DNA of 23,052 bases from a virus, in the IMG/VR virus record IMGVR_UViG_3300006795_000001, positions 1 to 23,052 of that record; one strand, given 5' to 3'. Shown here in pieces: positions 12,101 to 20,294 of the stretch. Under the pieces are notes generated by a model. That model ran no database searches, was not told the origin of the DNA, and saw nothing but the letters and a program-made list of their open reading frames with translations. How positions within the stretch are numbered: position 1 is the stretch's first letter; each line of letters opens with the position of its first letter. Position numbers and translations under genes: made by a program.

Positions 12101-13874
12101 TGGCGCGGATGTTTTAGGCGGTCTTCCTGGCCTCAGCCAGATAACAACTTGGGTTTCTGATTTTCTTGGAGATGCAATAAGTTCCATCTTTGGCGGTGCT
12201 CAATCATCCGAGGTTACTCAGTCGGGTATTGCTATTGGCGAGAATGTCGTCGGCAGTATAATTTCCGGTGCGCAAGCGTCCGCACAATCATTTGGACAAG
12301 TTACTACCACAACGGACGGCGGTTGGTTTAACGGAGACGACACTTCAGTATCTAATCAATACGGGACTTTGGATTCAAGCATCTCCGATATGCTGACAAA
12401 GGTATTTAAAGGTATCGGCGGCACCCTTGTCTCTCTATCAACTGAACTTGGAACAAACACGCAAGACGCGCTGAATTACACTTTTGCGGCCATTAATATA
12501 GACCTACAGGGTAAGACGACGGATGAAATTAATACTGCTTTGTCTGATTATATAAACAACATTGCTGACACAGCGGTTTCGACTCTTTTCGGTTCCATTC
12601 TTACTCAATACCAGAGTTTAGGGGAAGGCCTCTATGAAACCGCCGTGCGTTTGGTAAATGACAAACTCACTATTTTAAAAGCGCTAGAAATGACCGGTCA
12701 GTCTTTCCACGGCACGGCAACCGCCGCGATCGCCATGTCAGAAAACTTGATTTCTCTGGCTGGGGATTTGAGCACCTTAACTGACGCAATGGGTGTATAT
12801 TACGACAAATTCACCTCAGATGAAACCAAACAGAGTGATTTGCAAACGAGCCTAACCTCCACACTGGCCAAATACCACCTCTCATTAGGCGCTACACGAG
12901 ATTCTTATACGAGACTAGTGGATTCCCTTGACCTGACGACGAAAAGAGGCCAAGCGGCGTATGTCGCCCTAATGCAACTGTCTGGTTCAGCAGATCAATA
13001 CTATACTTATTTGGAAACTGCACAGGCTGCGGCAACCGACGCACAGGCTGCGGCTGCACAGGCCTCGGCAGATTTAGCAACACAACAGCGGAGTATTGAA
13101 ATCCAAATAATGACAGCGCAGGGCGATGCGGCAGGCGCCCTTGCCGCAACGAGAGCCGATGAACTAGCAGCGATGGATGAGTCTTTAAGGCCCCTACAGG
13201 AACGGCTTTACGCTTTACAGGACGAAGCGACGGCAATTACAGATTTAACAACTGCGGTTGATGGATTAAACACCAGAGCGCAGACAATAGCACAATTCAT
13301 AACCGATATGGGGATGAGTGATCAGGCACCTGTTCAATCAGCAGCGGCATGGGATACAGAATATGCAAAACAAAGAACGCTTGCTATGGCTTCCGGTGCC
13401 ACAGATCAGCAAATTTCCGATTACCTTGCTTTTGCGAAACAGTATCTAAGCTATGAACAGTCTTATGGTACAACCGGAAGTTATCAAGCGATCTACGATG
13501 CTATAATGAAGGATGTGACCAGCCTTGGAACATCAACAAACACAGCCCTTGATATTGCACAACAGCAATTAGACGTATTGATACAAATTAGAGACGGGAA
13601 TGGTGTTCAAGCATCGTACGCGTCGGGGACAGATTATGTTCCGGAAACCGGATTATATAAACTACATCAGGGCGAGATTGTCACCACGAAAACTAATTCC
13701 GTGAAAGCTCTAGGTGCCGCGATCGGTGAATATATCGTTAACAGTAATGGTGGGTCTAACGGCGGGGATATTCATGTTAGTGTGCAGATTGATGGTCGGG
13801 AAATTGGAAACGTAGTTGCTAAGCAAACAAGAACAAATCCGGATTTGCAAAAGTCTATAAGGAATCTAAATTAA
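9162..13874 (+). CDS. Tape measure protein (1570 aa)
   Basis: The largest gene in the window, coupled to the previous stop by TAATG with AAGGTGG upstream. It opens MAGSNLGTVWVELSLDDKIY, the usual T-x-x-V-x-L-x-x-D-D-x-x-Y start of tape measures. Long Ala/Lys/Glu helices fill residues 30-110 and 390-780. Hydrophobic stretches lie near residues 110-127, 311-341 and 810-865, the last rich in Gly, Ala and Met. The C-terminus has ASGTDYVPETGLYKLHQGEI and a closing VSVQIDGREIGNVVAKQTRT. If about 1.5 angstrom of tail is made per residue, as is usual, the tail would be roughly 230 nm. No peptidoglycan hydrolase motif is evident. Confidence 0.92.
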   Translation: MAGSNLGTVWVELSLDDKIYKQKLGETLTSSTATAKGIETAWRALGTKSDATFDQMRKSAENAYTLIATASGKASQETIRAQQAAADKIKSINEQQYGQQATWIEKTKANWLGLTLAVGAAMVAMNKAAEFVELGAKAQQAEDSFKRVAESSGESADKIITSMKRATVGTVDDSDLMQRAVKGMMLGLSGDAMVKIAEMARLGARVAGTSVADAIEGITNSIATGMPRALKQYGLALGPEVKIITAAQTAGVEGINLMTLAQMNFDIQLARHGEIQANAIEQTQIFKAQITELKEQLGGALIALLRQDYGLLQALGSGFLYAAGATNYLVAGLANVAAWTADKLGFDEKAKSMKAYADFATATAKQLIADADAMKNRGVANITGNAESSKTGTTSDAQAKIAQLEKDKAAFLKDVKDRTAAMKNAGKNEAKDAQNNLAGQLSDIKSHYDAAIALDTQWYERQKENGANSVDLDNQYYDKKNADLYSSYDQQWKLIEQSSVRESEKYKNLTALNKTYEDALGKNRIELTKSLIADEKTHIDVMAAAYKTIGDYSDTAQKYEIAKINETYKIKHASVKAGSQEEIDLEKAKQTEIFKLQNSSYQTLIDMELSYLETVKGPYSETYKAVFEESLKNQAAALELAMKNAGLEFDKEAWLTQKQNEELAKRLEARATYYMAIGGMEDKANSAALAAIEIRKQLNIKAYGDEVAADKTAAQSTIKSQQDIIDAMNTRFDTEHKYQKDSITNAVSVCDNAMSLMDKESKGYQIMQDAKKVLQIAELAMEIEKNIKILAFGVAQSTSAVAAAQVQNAANASTAVTGAVASVASAGIGIPPYSFANVAAMIAVMAGVLGMVGIAFGGASASSGATATASLPTSTVLGAENGTGSQSVENGYKLLQDTYDLENVKLTRIYDELKDLNSNITGLVRNYVSTGGVSSSDFTVSGDSTSKYADIYNSDWMSLAGVGSSFTNTVMGGYSGWATTGADVLGGLPGLSQITTWVSDFLGDAISSIFGGAQSSEVTQSGIAIGENVVGSIISGAQASAQSFGQVTTTTDGGWFNGDDTSVSNQYGTLDSSISDMLTKVFKGIGGTLVSLSTELGTNTQDALNYTFAAINIDLQGKTTDEINTALSDYINNIADTAVSTLFGSILTQYQSLGEGLYETAVRLVNDKLTILKALEMTGQSFHGTATAAIAMSENLISLAGDLSTLTDAMGVYYDKFTSDETKQSDLQTSLTSTLAKYHLSLGATRDSYTRLVDSLDLTTKRGQAAYVALMQLSGSADQYYTYLETAQAAATDAQAAAAQASADLATQQRSIEIQIMTAQGDAAGALAATRADELAAMDESLRPLQERLYALQDEATAITDLTTAVDGLNTRAQTIAQFITDMGMSDQAPVQSAAAWDTEYAKQRTLAMASGATDQQISDYLAFAKQYLSYEQSYGTTGSYQAIYDAIMKDVTSLGTSTNTALDIAQQQLDVLIQIRDGNGVQASYASGTDYVPETGLYKLHQGEIVTTKTNSVKALGAAIGEYIVNSNGGSNGGDIHVSVQIDGREIGNVVAKQTRTNPDLQKSIRNLN

Positions 13875-14339
13875 ATGGCTGCCTTCGAAATTTACGATCA
13901 TATTTCTGCCGCGACTGCTGATTACGATTATACCTTATCAATAAAGGCGCAGGGTATTGTTACGGAAGATGGATATAAAAATCAGGTCATCCACCTTGCC
14001 GATGATAATTCTGAGGAACGGATTACCTTGGCGGTTAATTCAATATTTTCTGTTTCGTGGGCGTGGGGACTTTTGTCAGAGGAGGATTCGGGAACTATCT
14101 TTGATCTCTACCACGACCCGGTAAAGGCCAACGGCATGGGGCGCAGTTTTAAGTGGCTTGGACATGACGGCCATACCTATGTCGTACGTTTCGATTGTAA
14201 TCTCTCTCGTTCCGGTAATTCAGTGAAACGCTGGGGACTTCCGGGAATTAAATTGAAAATATTGGGGAGAATTGCTGATGTTCTGGAATGGGAATCCGGC
14301 ACTTCGTGGGAATCCGGCACTTCGTGGGGTGCGGTATAA
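13875..14339 (+). CDS. Minor / distal tail protein (154 aa)
   Basis: The gene begins directly after the tape measure stop, with AAGGAATC in the last codons. The 154 residues are beta-rich: MAAFEIYDHISAATADYDYT, an ITLAVNSIFSVSWAWGLLSE core, a YHDPVKANGMGRSFKWLGHD loop, HTYVVRFDCNLSR and a LPGIKLKILGRI strand before the end. The location between tape measure and hub, plus size, fits a distal tail type protein that forms a ring between tube and tip, but the sequence is not diagnostic. The C-terminal tail is a tandem duplication (WESGTSWESGTSWGAV). Confidence 0.6.
   Translation: MAAFEIYDHISAATADYDYTLSIKAQGIVTEDGYKNQVIHLADDNSEERITLAVNSIFSVSWAWGLLSEEDSGTIFDLYHDPVKANGMGRSFKWLGHDGHTYVVRFDCNLSRSGNSVKRWGLPGIKLKILGRIADVLEWESGTSWESGTSWGAV
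14289..14324 (+). repeat. Perfect 18-base tandem duplication at the 3' end of the distal tail gene
   Basis: TGGGAATCCGGCACTTCG occurs twice back to back (14289-14306 and 14307-14324), encoding WESGTS twice, followed by TGGGG. The unit is in frame, so it lengthens the C-terminal tail without disturbing the downstream overlap with the hub gene. Confidence 0.95.
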
Positions 14340-17300
14340 TGCTTAACCTTACTACAACTCAGGCCGCAATAGTTGCCCTTGATAACAAGACGGCTAAATG
14401 GGCTTTTTATATTTACGACAAAAACGGCGTGGAGTATATTTATACGTCAGGATCACTTGACTCGGTAACTTCATCTATCATCCTTAGTAATTTTTCCGGC
14501 ATTAACCTTCAGCGGAACTATGCCGAGAATACAGTTATTTCACCGTCAGAAGTTACCTTTGATATTTCCAATTCTGGGAATGTTTTGAACTTTTTGGATT
14601 TCAAGGGTGGCAATGTTCTGATTGAATTATGGCTTTCCGACGGGACGCAGGATATTAAAGTCGCTGGCTGGCGATTCAGGATTAAAGTTGCACAACCCGG
14701 ATACCAGAATCTTAAAATCACGGCGCAAGATTTTCTTCAAGATTATTTAACAGGTTACTATCCGAACACCCGTCTACCAGAAGATATTTTCCCTTCTGAC
14801 CGTACTTATTCCAGCGATGGGCTTTGTGTACCTGTACCTTTCGGGCAGGCTTACGTTCCGCTTCGAGATGTTTTTATCACTTCCGCCGGGTATATAATGC
14901 TTGGCGATCCGGCCAAAACTTATACTATCTCCGCAATCCGTTCGCCTCGGTCATGGGGTATGAAATCTGAATATTTCAGCGGGGCTTATACTTTTACTCA
15001 ATCCACAAAAGCGGATGCAGACGGCGTAAACTGGCGAGTATTTCAAGCGATTATTGCCGACATTAATAGTGACGGTGTGGCCGACTCTCCGGGAAGCTGG
15101 CTTATTCCCGGCGGATCAAGTCTTGACACTCCTGTTCAATTCACCAGATCAGACACGGTGGGTTTAACTAATTTTGCCGACCTGATTGCCTTTGTCTTGA
15201 AGGATTTTGGCATACCAGCGGCCTTTATTGATGAAGCGGTAACCTTTGCAGCAGCCAAAACAATATTTACGGGCTGGGGATTAACCTGCAATGGAGCTTT
15301 CTGGTATAAGCAAGATCGTCAAACAGTTTTGGCAAACCTCTTGAATCAATGCCATGCTTGTCTGCGAGTTGGTGAAAAAATTGAACTCCATGTAATTAGC
15401 AAAACCAGTAAGAAAACAATTACAGGGGCGGAAGTTTTGCGAACATCAGAACAGGGTGAAGGCTCTTTCTCTTATCAGGATATTGTCAACACAGATTTAT
15501 CGGATAGTGGTTATGTCGCATGGCAGACAGTTGATGAAGCGCAGGATGAATTTATAAAAACATTGGTAGCTGTAGATGCTGTAGCTAATGTAGTTTCTGC
15601 CGATACTCTGGAATGTGCATTTGTTCAGGATTCAGAGAATATAAAACGGATTGGAATTTTATATTATCAGAGAAAATATTTAAAAGAAGCCGAAGCCGGG
15701 TTCTCAGGAAAAGGAACCTGTTTGGCTTTACAGCCGGACGATAGTATCACGATTAGCGCGGATAATTACGGCGGCGTTTATGATGTTCTTATTGATTCGG
15801 TTCAGATCAATAAAGACCTTTCAATTCAATTTCAATGTTCAAAATACAGTTTACCTTTTCAAGACTGGGCGGATTTATCCGTTGTGCCGTTAGTTGTACC
15901 AACTGATTCCACCGATACTTCATGGACTCCCGTTGTTTCCGGGCCCGATGATGGGGCTAATACGAATGTTTTACCGGGAAGAATTAGAATCGGGGAAACG
16001 AATAATTATATTGTTTTAGACCCGATTGATCCGTTGAGAATTTCCCTTTATTACGGCGGCGTGGAAAAAATACGCCAAGGTAATCTCAATGGATTCCTGG
16101 GTTATACGCTGAATCTTTACGGCATTGGGATCGGTGATACTGATAGTTATTTAAAATATGATTCAGTTAATGGATTGAGGATAAAGGGCGCAATTACTTT
16201 AACTTCCGGCGATGTGCCTTGGGGTTCTGTATCCGGGGCAACAAAGCCAGCCGATAACGCCACGGTGGGGGCAACTTGGGGCTCAAATCTTGGATCGATT
16301 CCTGCCATACTTGGAGCTCCTTCAGGTGACGGTCTTTATTTATCCTCCACTTATATGGGATTTTACCAAAGTTCTGCTTGGAAAACTTATATTGATAATG
16401 CTGGAAATTTTTCTTTAGGTGATATCCACGGCGGCAATGTTGGCTTGGATTGGAATCAAAGCGCGGGGACGTTGACTATTTACGGTAATATTATATTACA
16501 GGCTGGGTGTTCTATTTTATGGACCGCCGTTTCGGGTAGCGGCAAACCTGCAAATTATGCTGATGTGACACTTGCTGCAATTAATGGAGGCCTTTCCGTT
16601 ACTGGCGGCGGTATAACCCTTAGTGCTGGCGGAGCAATTAAAGGTGGACAGACATCTTACGCAACAGGCACGGGGTTCTTTCTGGGGTATGAAAGTAGTG
16701 TTTATAAATTTTCAGTAGGCGACGGCACTAATTTCTTAAAATGGGATGGAAGTGTTTTTAGCGTTAGTTTGTTGGGATCATTCAAAACAGCAACCACCGG
16801 AAAAAGAATTGAGTTAAGCGTTGCCAATAACGAACTGTATTTTTATGGTGATCGTGGCGATGGAACGATTGAACAATTAGTAAACATAGGATTATTGAGT
16901 AATGGCATAGATTTGTATGTTGGGTATTTTGGAGGTGAGGACTCTCGTCACGTCGGCGTTGCCGGGGTGAGTTTGGGTAATATCGGTGTTGAAGGGATAA
17001 GCACTTCCGGCATTGGCGTTTACGGGGTAAGTGGTTCGTGGTACGGAGTTTACGGACAAAGTACGACTGGTTATGCCATTTGTGGCGTTGGAGATTCTTA
17101 CTTTACAGCGAATGTTTCCGCTCTTTCTTTCACTGACCGTACGCCACATTATGAAGGTGATGCTCTCACAGAAATAATAAAGATTACAGGTAAAGACGGG
17201 CAAATAGATCATTCAACTTTGCCTGCCTTTGCACAGAAGAAAACAACGGTACAAAAGAAATACACCGACGAAAACGGCAAGGAAAAGCTCACAGACGAAC

Positions 17301-17398
17301 CGGCAGACGGTAGAGATATTGGAGCCATGGTCTCTATTTTAACAGTTGGAATGCAACAGCTTATAAAAAAGGTGGAAACCTTAGAAAATAAAAAATAA
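14339..17398 (+). CDS. Tail tip hub / central fibre protein (1019 aa)
   Basis: The start is ATG at 14339, overlapping the previous stop (TAATG); the open frame extends back to 14288 but those codons only re-read the tandem repeat of the distal tail gene. Residues 1 to about 510 look like a tail hub: strands such as WAFYIYDKNGVEYIYTSGSL, NLKITAQDFLQDYL, and later KRIGILYYQRKYLKEAEAGF and PFQDWADLS. Residues 520-870 are low-complexity, Gly/Ser/Thr-rich fibre sequence. Residues about 873-918 carry Gly-Val-x-Gly repeats. The C-terminus (DRTPHYEGDALTEI, DGQIDHSTLPAF, RDIGAMVSILTVGMQQLIKK) resembles the trimer-forming end of many phage fibre proteins. It probably connects tube tip to receptor binding. 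Confidence 0.75.
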   Translation: MLNLTTTQAAIVALDNKTAKWAFYIYDKNGVEYIYTSGSLDSVTSSIILSNFSGINLQRNYAENTVISPSEVTFDISNSGNVLNFLDFKGGNVLIELWLSDGTQDIKVAGWRFRIKVAQPGYQNLKITAQDFLQDYLTGYYPNTRLPEDIFPSDRTYSSDGLCVPVPFGQAYVPLRDVFITSAGYIMLGDPAKTYTISAIRSPRSWGMKSEYFSGAYTFTQSTKADADGVNWRVFQAIIADINSDGVADSPGSWLIPGGSSLDTPVQFTRSDTVGLTNFADLIAFVLKDFGIPAAFIDEAVTFAAAKTIFTGWGLTCNGAFWYKQDRQTVLANLLNQCHACLRVGEKIELHVISKTSKKTITGAEVLRTSEQGEGSFSYQDIVNTDLSDSGYVAWQTVDEAQDEFIKTLVAVDAVANVVSADTLECAFVQDSENIKRIGILYYQRKYLKEAEAGFSGKGTCLALQPDDSITISADNYGGVYDVLIDSVQINKDLSIQFQCSKYSLPFQDWADLSVVPLVVPTDSTDTSWTPVVSGPDDGANTNVLPGRIRIGETNNYIVLDPIDPLRISLYYGGVEKIRQGNLNGFLGYTLNLYGIGIGDTDSYLKYDSVNGLRIKGAITLTSGDVPWGSVSGATKPADNATVGATWGSNLGSIPAILGAPSGDGLYLSSTYMGFYQSSAWKTYIDNAGNFSLGDIHGGNVGLDWNQSAGTLTIYGNIILQAGCSILWTAVSGSGKPANYADVTLAAINGGLSVTGGGITLSAGGAIKGGQTSYATGTGFFLGYESSVYKFSVGDGTNFLKWDGSVFSVSLLGSFKTATTGKRIELSVANNELYFYGDRGDGTIEQLVNIGLLSNGIDLYVGYFGGEDSRHVGVAGVSLGNIGVEGISTSGIGVYGVSGSWYGVYGQSTTGYAICGVGDSYFTANVSALSFTDRTPHYEGDALTEIIKITGKDGQIDHSTLPAFAQKKTTVQKKYTDENGKEKLTDEPADGRDIGAMVSILTVGMQQLIKKVETLENKK
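16948..17095 (+). repeat. Gly-Val-x-Gly repeats in the hub/fibre C-terminal region
   Basis: The protein reads HVGVAGVS, NIGVEGIS, GIGVYGVS, YGVYGQS and YAICGVG at spacings of about eight to nine residues. The pattern suggests a short beta-helix or beta-prism stack as found in fibre shafts. It is degenerate at the DNA level, so it is not a recent expansion. Confidence 0.7.
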
Positions 17399-17410
17399 GA
17401 AAGGAAATTT

Positions 17411-17566
17411 ATGAAAACATTTATTATCACTGAACAGCAGGCGCAGACTATCGCAAACTACCTCATTAAAAAACCATTTGAGGAAGTTGTGGGATTGATC
17501 CAAATATTGCAGACCTTACAGGTATACGAACCGGATGTAAAATCGGAGCTAAAGAAGGAGGGTTAA
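17411..17566 (+). CDS. Small phage protein (51 aa), unknown function
   Basis: ATG follows AGAAAGGAAATTT. The product MKTFIITEQQAQTIANYLIK continues KPFEEVVGLIQILQTLQVYE and a charged end. It has an N-terminal strand and then two helices, the second with the L-x-x-x-L-Q-x-L spacing of a small helical bundle. Proteins of this size with an MKTF-x-I start and a K-P-x-x-E-V motif accompany fibre genes in other phages, so a fibre chaperone or assembly role is plausible but untested. The ribosome site of the next gene lies in its last codons, with one base between the two genes. Confidence 0.65.
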   Translation: MKTFIITEQQAQTIANYLIKKPFEEVVGLIQILQTLQVYEPDVKSELKKEG

Positions 17567-17567
17567 A

Positions 17568-19448
17568 ATGAAAAAACTATTCGCGTTAATTATGATTTTA
17601 ATGATGTTGAGTGCCTTTACTGATATTTCAATGTCTCGAACCGTTTACATCAAAGATACACGTACTGGTGGAGGCGCAACCTCCCTTGACGGGATTGACG
17701 GAGCGTTACTTGCGGACAAAGATGCTGCAACAGTTTATTTATCAGGGATAGAATATATCTACGTCCTCAATGCAACTTCTGGGGCGACTGACAACGGTAC
17801 AAGTATAATTGCGCCGGATACGAACGCAGGAACGAAACGGTGGATTTTGCAATCCGCTGGCGGTGGCGGCGCAACCATTGACGACACCAAGGGAAATGGA
17901 GATACAGCCTACGTCTGGTCTGCCGACAAGGTATTCGACCAACTGGCTTTGAAATTATCCCTCGCTGGTGGGACTCTGACAGGCAATCTTCTTTTCTCAA
18001 CCGATAACACGTTAGATATTGGTGCTTCCGGCGCGACAAGGCCGAGAACTATTTATGCTGGAACAAGTATTATTACTCCGGCCCTTACTATTACCGGTGC
18101 CTCCGGTTTAACCCTATCTAAGCAATCAGGCGTTGCGGGTACAGGTCTCATGTTTGATGATTATTCAACTGAGGCCTTTGGTGATGGCTGGATGGGTTCT
18201 CACCAGACGGGTGCTTTGGGCGCAAACAGGTATTATCAATTTCCGACTGCGGCTAATACAGCTGGACAAATAATGGTTTTTGGGGCTCCTGCGGGCGGGG
18301 TATCTATCGCAACGTGGGCAAATCCTTCCTCTGGTGGTGGCGGTGTGACAGGTTCAACTACTCCAACTTCCGGTGATGCTGCTGAATGGAATGCCAGTTT
18401 AAACCTTGCAGCAAATCAATTTATCGCCGGTGTAAATAAGGCAGCGGCAAGTGGTGGCACGGTCACCATGACTATTGCCAGCCCCTATACTCAAATCAGA
18501 ACTGGTTCCTCAAACGAGACTGATGTTCTTCCGGTTGCCTCAACATTACCTAATGGATGGGGCCAGATGTATATCAATAGTTCGACGGGAATAATCACAG
18601 TCCAGACCTCTGGGTCGAACGTAATTTTAGCGGTACCAGCCGGCGGCTCACTATGGGTTTCGGTTCAGGATAGCACGGCAGGAACAGGCTTAGCTAGTTG
18701 GACGTATGCTTATAACTCAATTTTTGCAGGAAGTGATGGCCAGTACCGGATTGTCATTACAAATAATTCCGCAATATCTCCCACGGCCTCAGCGGATGAA
18801 CTTTATCCAGAAGCGCACGTGTGGAAAGTAAATCAGAACGGAACGGAATCAAGCGTTGCGATTGGCCCGACAGCAGGGCAGATATCTTTTACCGGCCCGA
18901 CACAAGCGAGAATTGTAACGCTCCCTGATGCTGCCGTAACAATTCCAGCAAATCCAATGGGTGGAACACTTGGGGCAACTACTAATATTATTCCAAAGGC
19001 AAATGGAACGGGAACAGCTACACTACAGGCATCGGGTATAACTGAAGATGGAACGAATGTCGGCTTAGGTGCGTTAAATCTTGTCACAACCGGAACTATT
19101 CAAGGCGGAATTAAAATAAGTTCTGATGCTGATGGAATGTCTGAATCGGAAATGACCGCAGTTGGTTTGTACGGTTCTTTATTCATGGCTACGGGCGCAG
19201 GAACTTGGACTCTACCTACCGCAGTAGCGGGAATGTCGGCTTGTTTAATGGATAGCGGTACAGCGCATGACCTTATCTTAGATGTTCAGGCGGGTGATGA
19301 CGTTCAGCTTTCAGGAACGGAACAGGCTAATAGAGTGGGTATTACAAACGCCTCTGGTTCTTCCACAGGGGACTTTGTATGCGTGGTTGCTATTAGTGCA
19401 GGGCATTGGGTGACATTAGGTAAAAGCGGAACATGGGCTAGTCAATAA
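17568..19448 (+). CDS. Tail fibre-like protein with N-terminal signal peptide (626 aa)
   Basis: A strong AAGGAGGG site precedes the ATG. The first 24 residues form a Sec-type signal (MKKLFALIMILMMLSAFTDI, then SMS before RTVYI): a basic start, a 14-residue hydrophobic core and a small-residue cleavage region. The next part matches an attachment-type module of phage fibres: LDGIDGALLADKDAATVYLS, then IAPDTNAGTKRWILQS. Around residues 129-168, LAGGTLTGNLLFSTDNTLDI and GASGATRPRTIYAG are classic fibre shaft motifs. The rest is Thr/Gly/Ala-rich beta sequence. A fibre protein with an export signal is unexpected, since virions are assembled in the cytoplasm. The start is firm: no later ATG has a comparable ribosome site. 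Confidence 0.8.
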   Translation: MKKLFALIMILMMLSAFTDISMSRTVYIKDTRTGGGATSLDGIDGALLADKDAATVYLSGIEYIYVLNATSGATDNGTSIIAPDTNAGTKRWILQSAGGGGATIDDTKGNGDTAYVWSADKVFDQLALKLSLAGGTLTGNLLFSTDNTLDIGASGATRPRTIYAGTSIITPALTITGASGLTLSKQSGVAGTGLMFDDYSTEAFGDGWMGSHQTGALGANRYYQFPTAANTAGQIMVFGAPAGGVSIATWANPSSGGGGVTGSTTPTSGDAAEWNASLNLAANQFIAGVNKAAASGGTVTMTIASPYTQIRTGSSNETDVLPVASTLPNGWGQMYINSSTGIITVQTSGSNVILAVPAGGSLWVSVQDSTAGTGLASWTYAYNSIFAGSDGQYRIVITNNSAISPTASADELYPEAHVWKVNQNGTESSVAIGPTAGQISFTGPTQARIVTLPDAAVTIPANPMGGTLGATTNIIPKANGTGTATLQASGITEDGTNVGLGALNLVTTGTIQGGIKISSDADGMSESEMTAVGLYGSLFMATGAGTWTLPTAVAGMSACLMDSGTAHDLILDVQAGDDVQLSGTEQANRVGITNASGSSTGDFVCVVAISAGHWVTLGKSGTWASQ

Positions 19449-19457
19449 GGAGACTTT

Positions 19458-20294
19458 ATGAAACGAATTTTATTAATATTAGCGTTCCTTTTTCTTTGTA
19501 GTTTCTCTGTTGATGCAAGAATGAGCGTTGCCGTGGCGGCTGGAAGTGCTGGTACTTCCTGCACCGCTCAGACAATCACATGGAATACTCAACCAGCGGC
19601 AATGACCGTTGGTGACGCCGACCAGACACTTAATCAGGCGACAGCTTCCGGTGGCGGGGCCGTTACATATACATCTGCAAACACAGGAATATGTACAGTG
19701 GTTAGTGGCCCAAAACTTCACGCAGTCGGGACTGGGAATTGTGTTATTCACGCCAGCCAAGCGGGGAATGGGACGTACTGCGCGGCCTCAAGTGTGAACA
19801 GTAGTGATGTGGTGGTGAGTGCTCCAACGCCCACTTTCCAATTCGGGATTAATACTACAAGTGGGTATAGTAATGTCACTGGAGCCTTAAGTGGTGTTGT
19901 TAATGTTATCGGCCCTTATACGGCAGGTAGTTCAGCCACGATACCTTTCATTAAAACTTATTCATCCGGTAATGGTAATGTTAAAGTGGCTCTATATGCA
20001 GATACAAGTAATACACCAGTGAATAGTGCGTTATTGGCTGTTCAAAATACATCTACAGCCGTAGTTGCTGGATATAATGAAATTTATTTTACAGCGCCGT
20101 ATAATGTTTCAGCAGGAACAAAGTACTGGATTGGTTTAATATGTGACACAACTAATATTATCTACGGCGTAGCCACTTCAGGTACTGATTATTATATAGT
20201 ATTGGGTTACTATACTGGATATAGTTTTCCAAGTACGTGGACAGTAACCGCTAATACACCAGAAACTTTAGTCATGGGGGCTTGGGGATATTAA
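19458..20294 (+). CDS. Exported Ig-like plus beta-sandwich protein (278 aa)
   Basis: AAGGAGACTTT precedes the ATG. Residues 1 to about 21 are a Sec signal (MKRILLILAFLFLCSFSVDA, likely cut after VDA). Residues 36-120 resemble a bacterial Ig-like module: AQTITWNTQPAAMTVGDADQ, TYTSANTGICTVVSG, LHAVGTGNCVIHASQAGNGT, with the usual Y-T-S-x-N-x-x-x-C-T-V and G-x-x-x-A-x-Q-A-G-N motifs. Residues 125-278 are a second beta-domain with VKVALYADTSNTPVNSALLA and FTAPYNVSAGTKYWIGLICD, a layout seen in secreted carbohydrate-binding-like sandwiches. It may be an adhesin module or a coating protein. Nine bases separate it from the fibre gene, consistent with one operon. Confidence 0.7.
   Translation: MKRILLILAFLFLCSFSVDARMSVAVAAGSAGTSCTAQTITWNTQPAAMTVGDADQTLNQATASGGGAVTYTSANTGICTVVSGPKLHAVGTGNCVIHASQAGNGTYCAASSVNSSDVVVSAPTPTFQFGINTTSGYSNVTGALSGVVNVIGPYTAGSSATIPFIKTYSSGNGNVKVALYADTSNTPVNSALLAVQNTSTAVVAGYNEIYFTAPYNVSAGTKYWIGLICDTTNIIYGVATSGTDYYIVLGYYTGYSFPSTWTVTANTPETLVMGAWGY

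Noticed and set aside
13020-13070. Repeated GCACAGGCTGCGGC units in the tape measure
   Set aside because: Short, imperfect and explained by an Ala/Gln-rich helix; not treated as a separate element.
14288-14338. Upstream start for the hub gene
   Set aside because: The extra 17 codons only translate the 18-base tandem repeat in another frame. The TAATG overlap at 14339 is the natural start.
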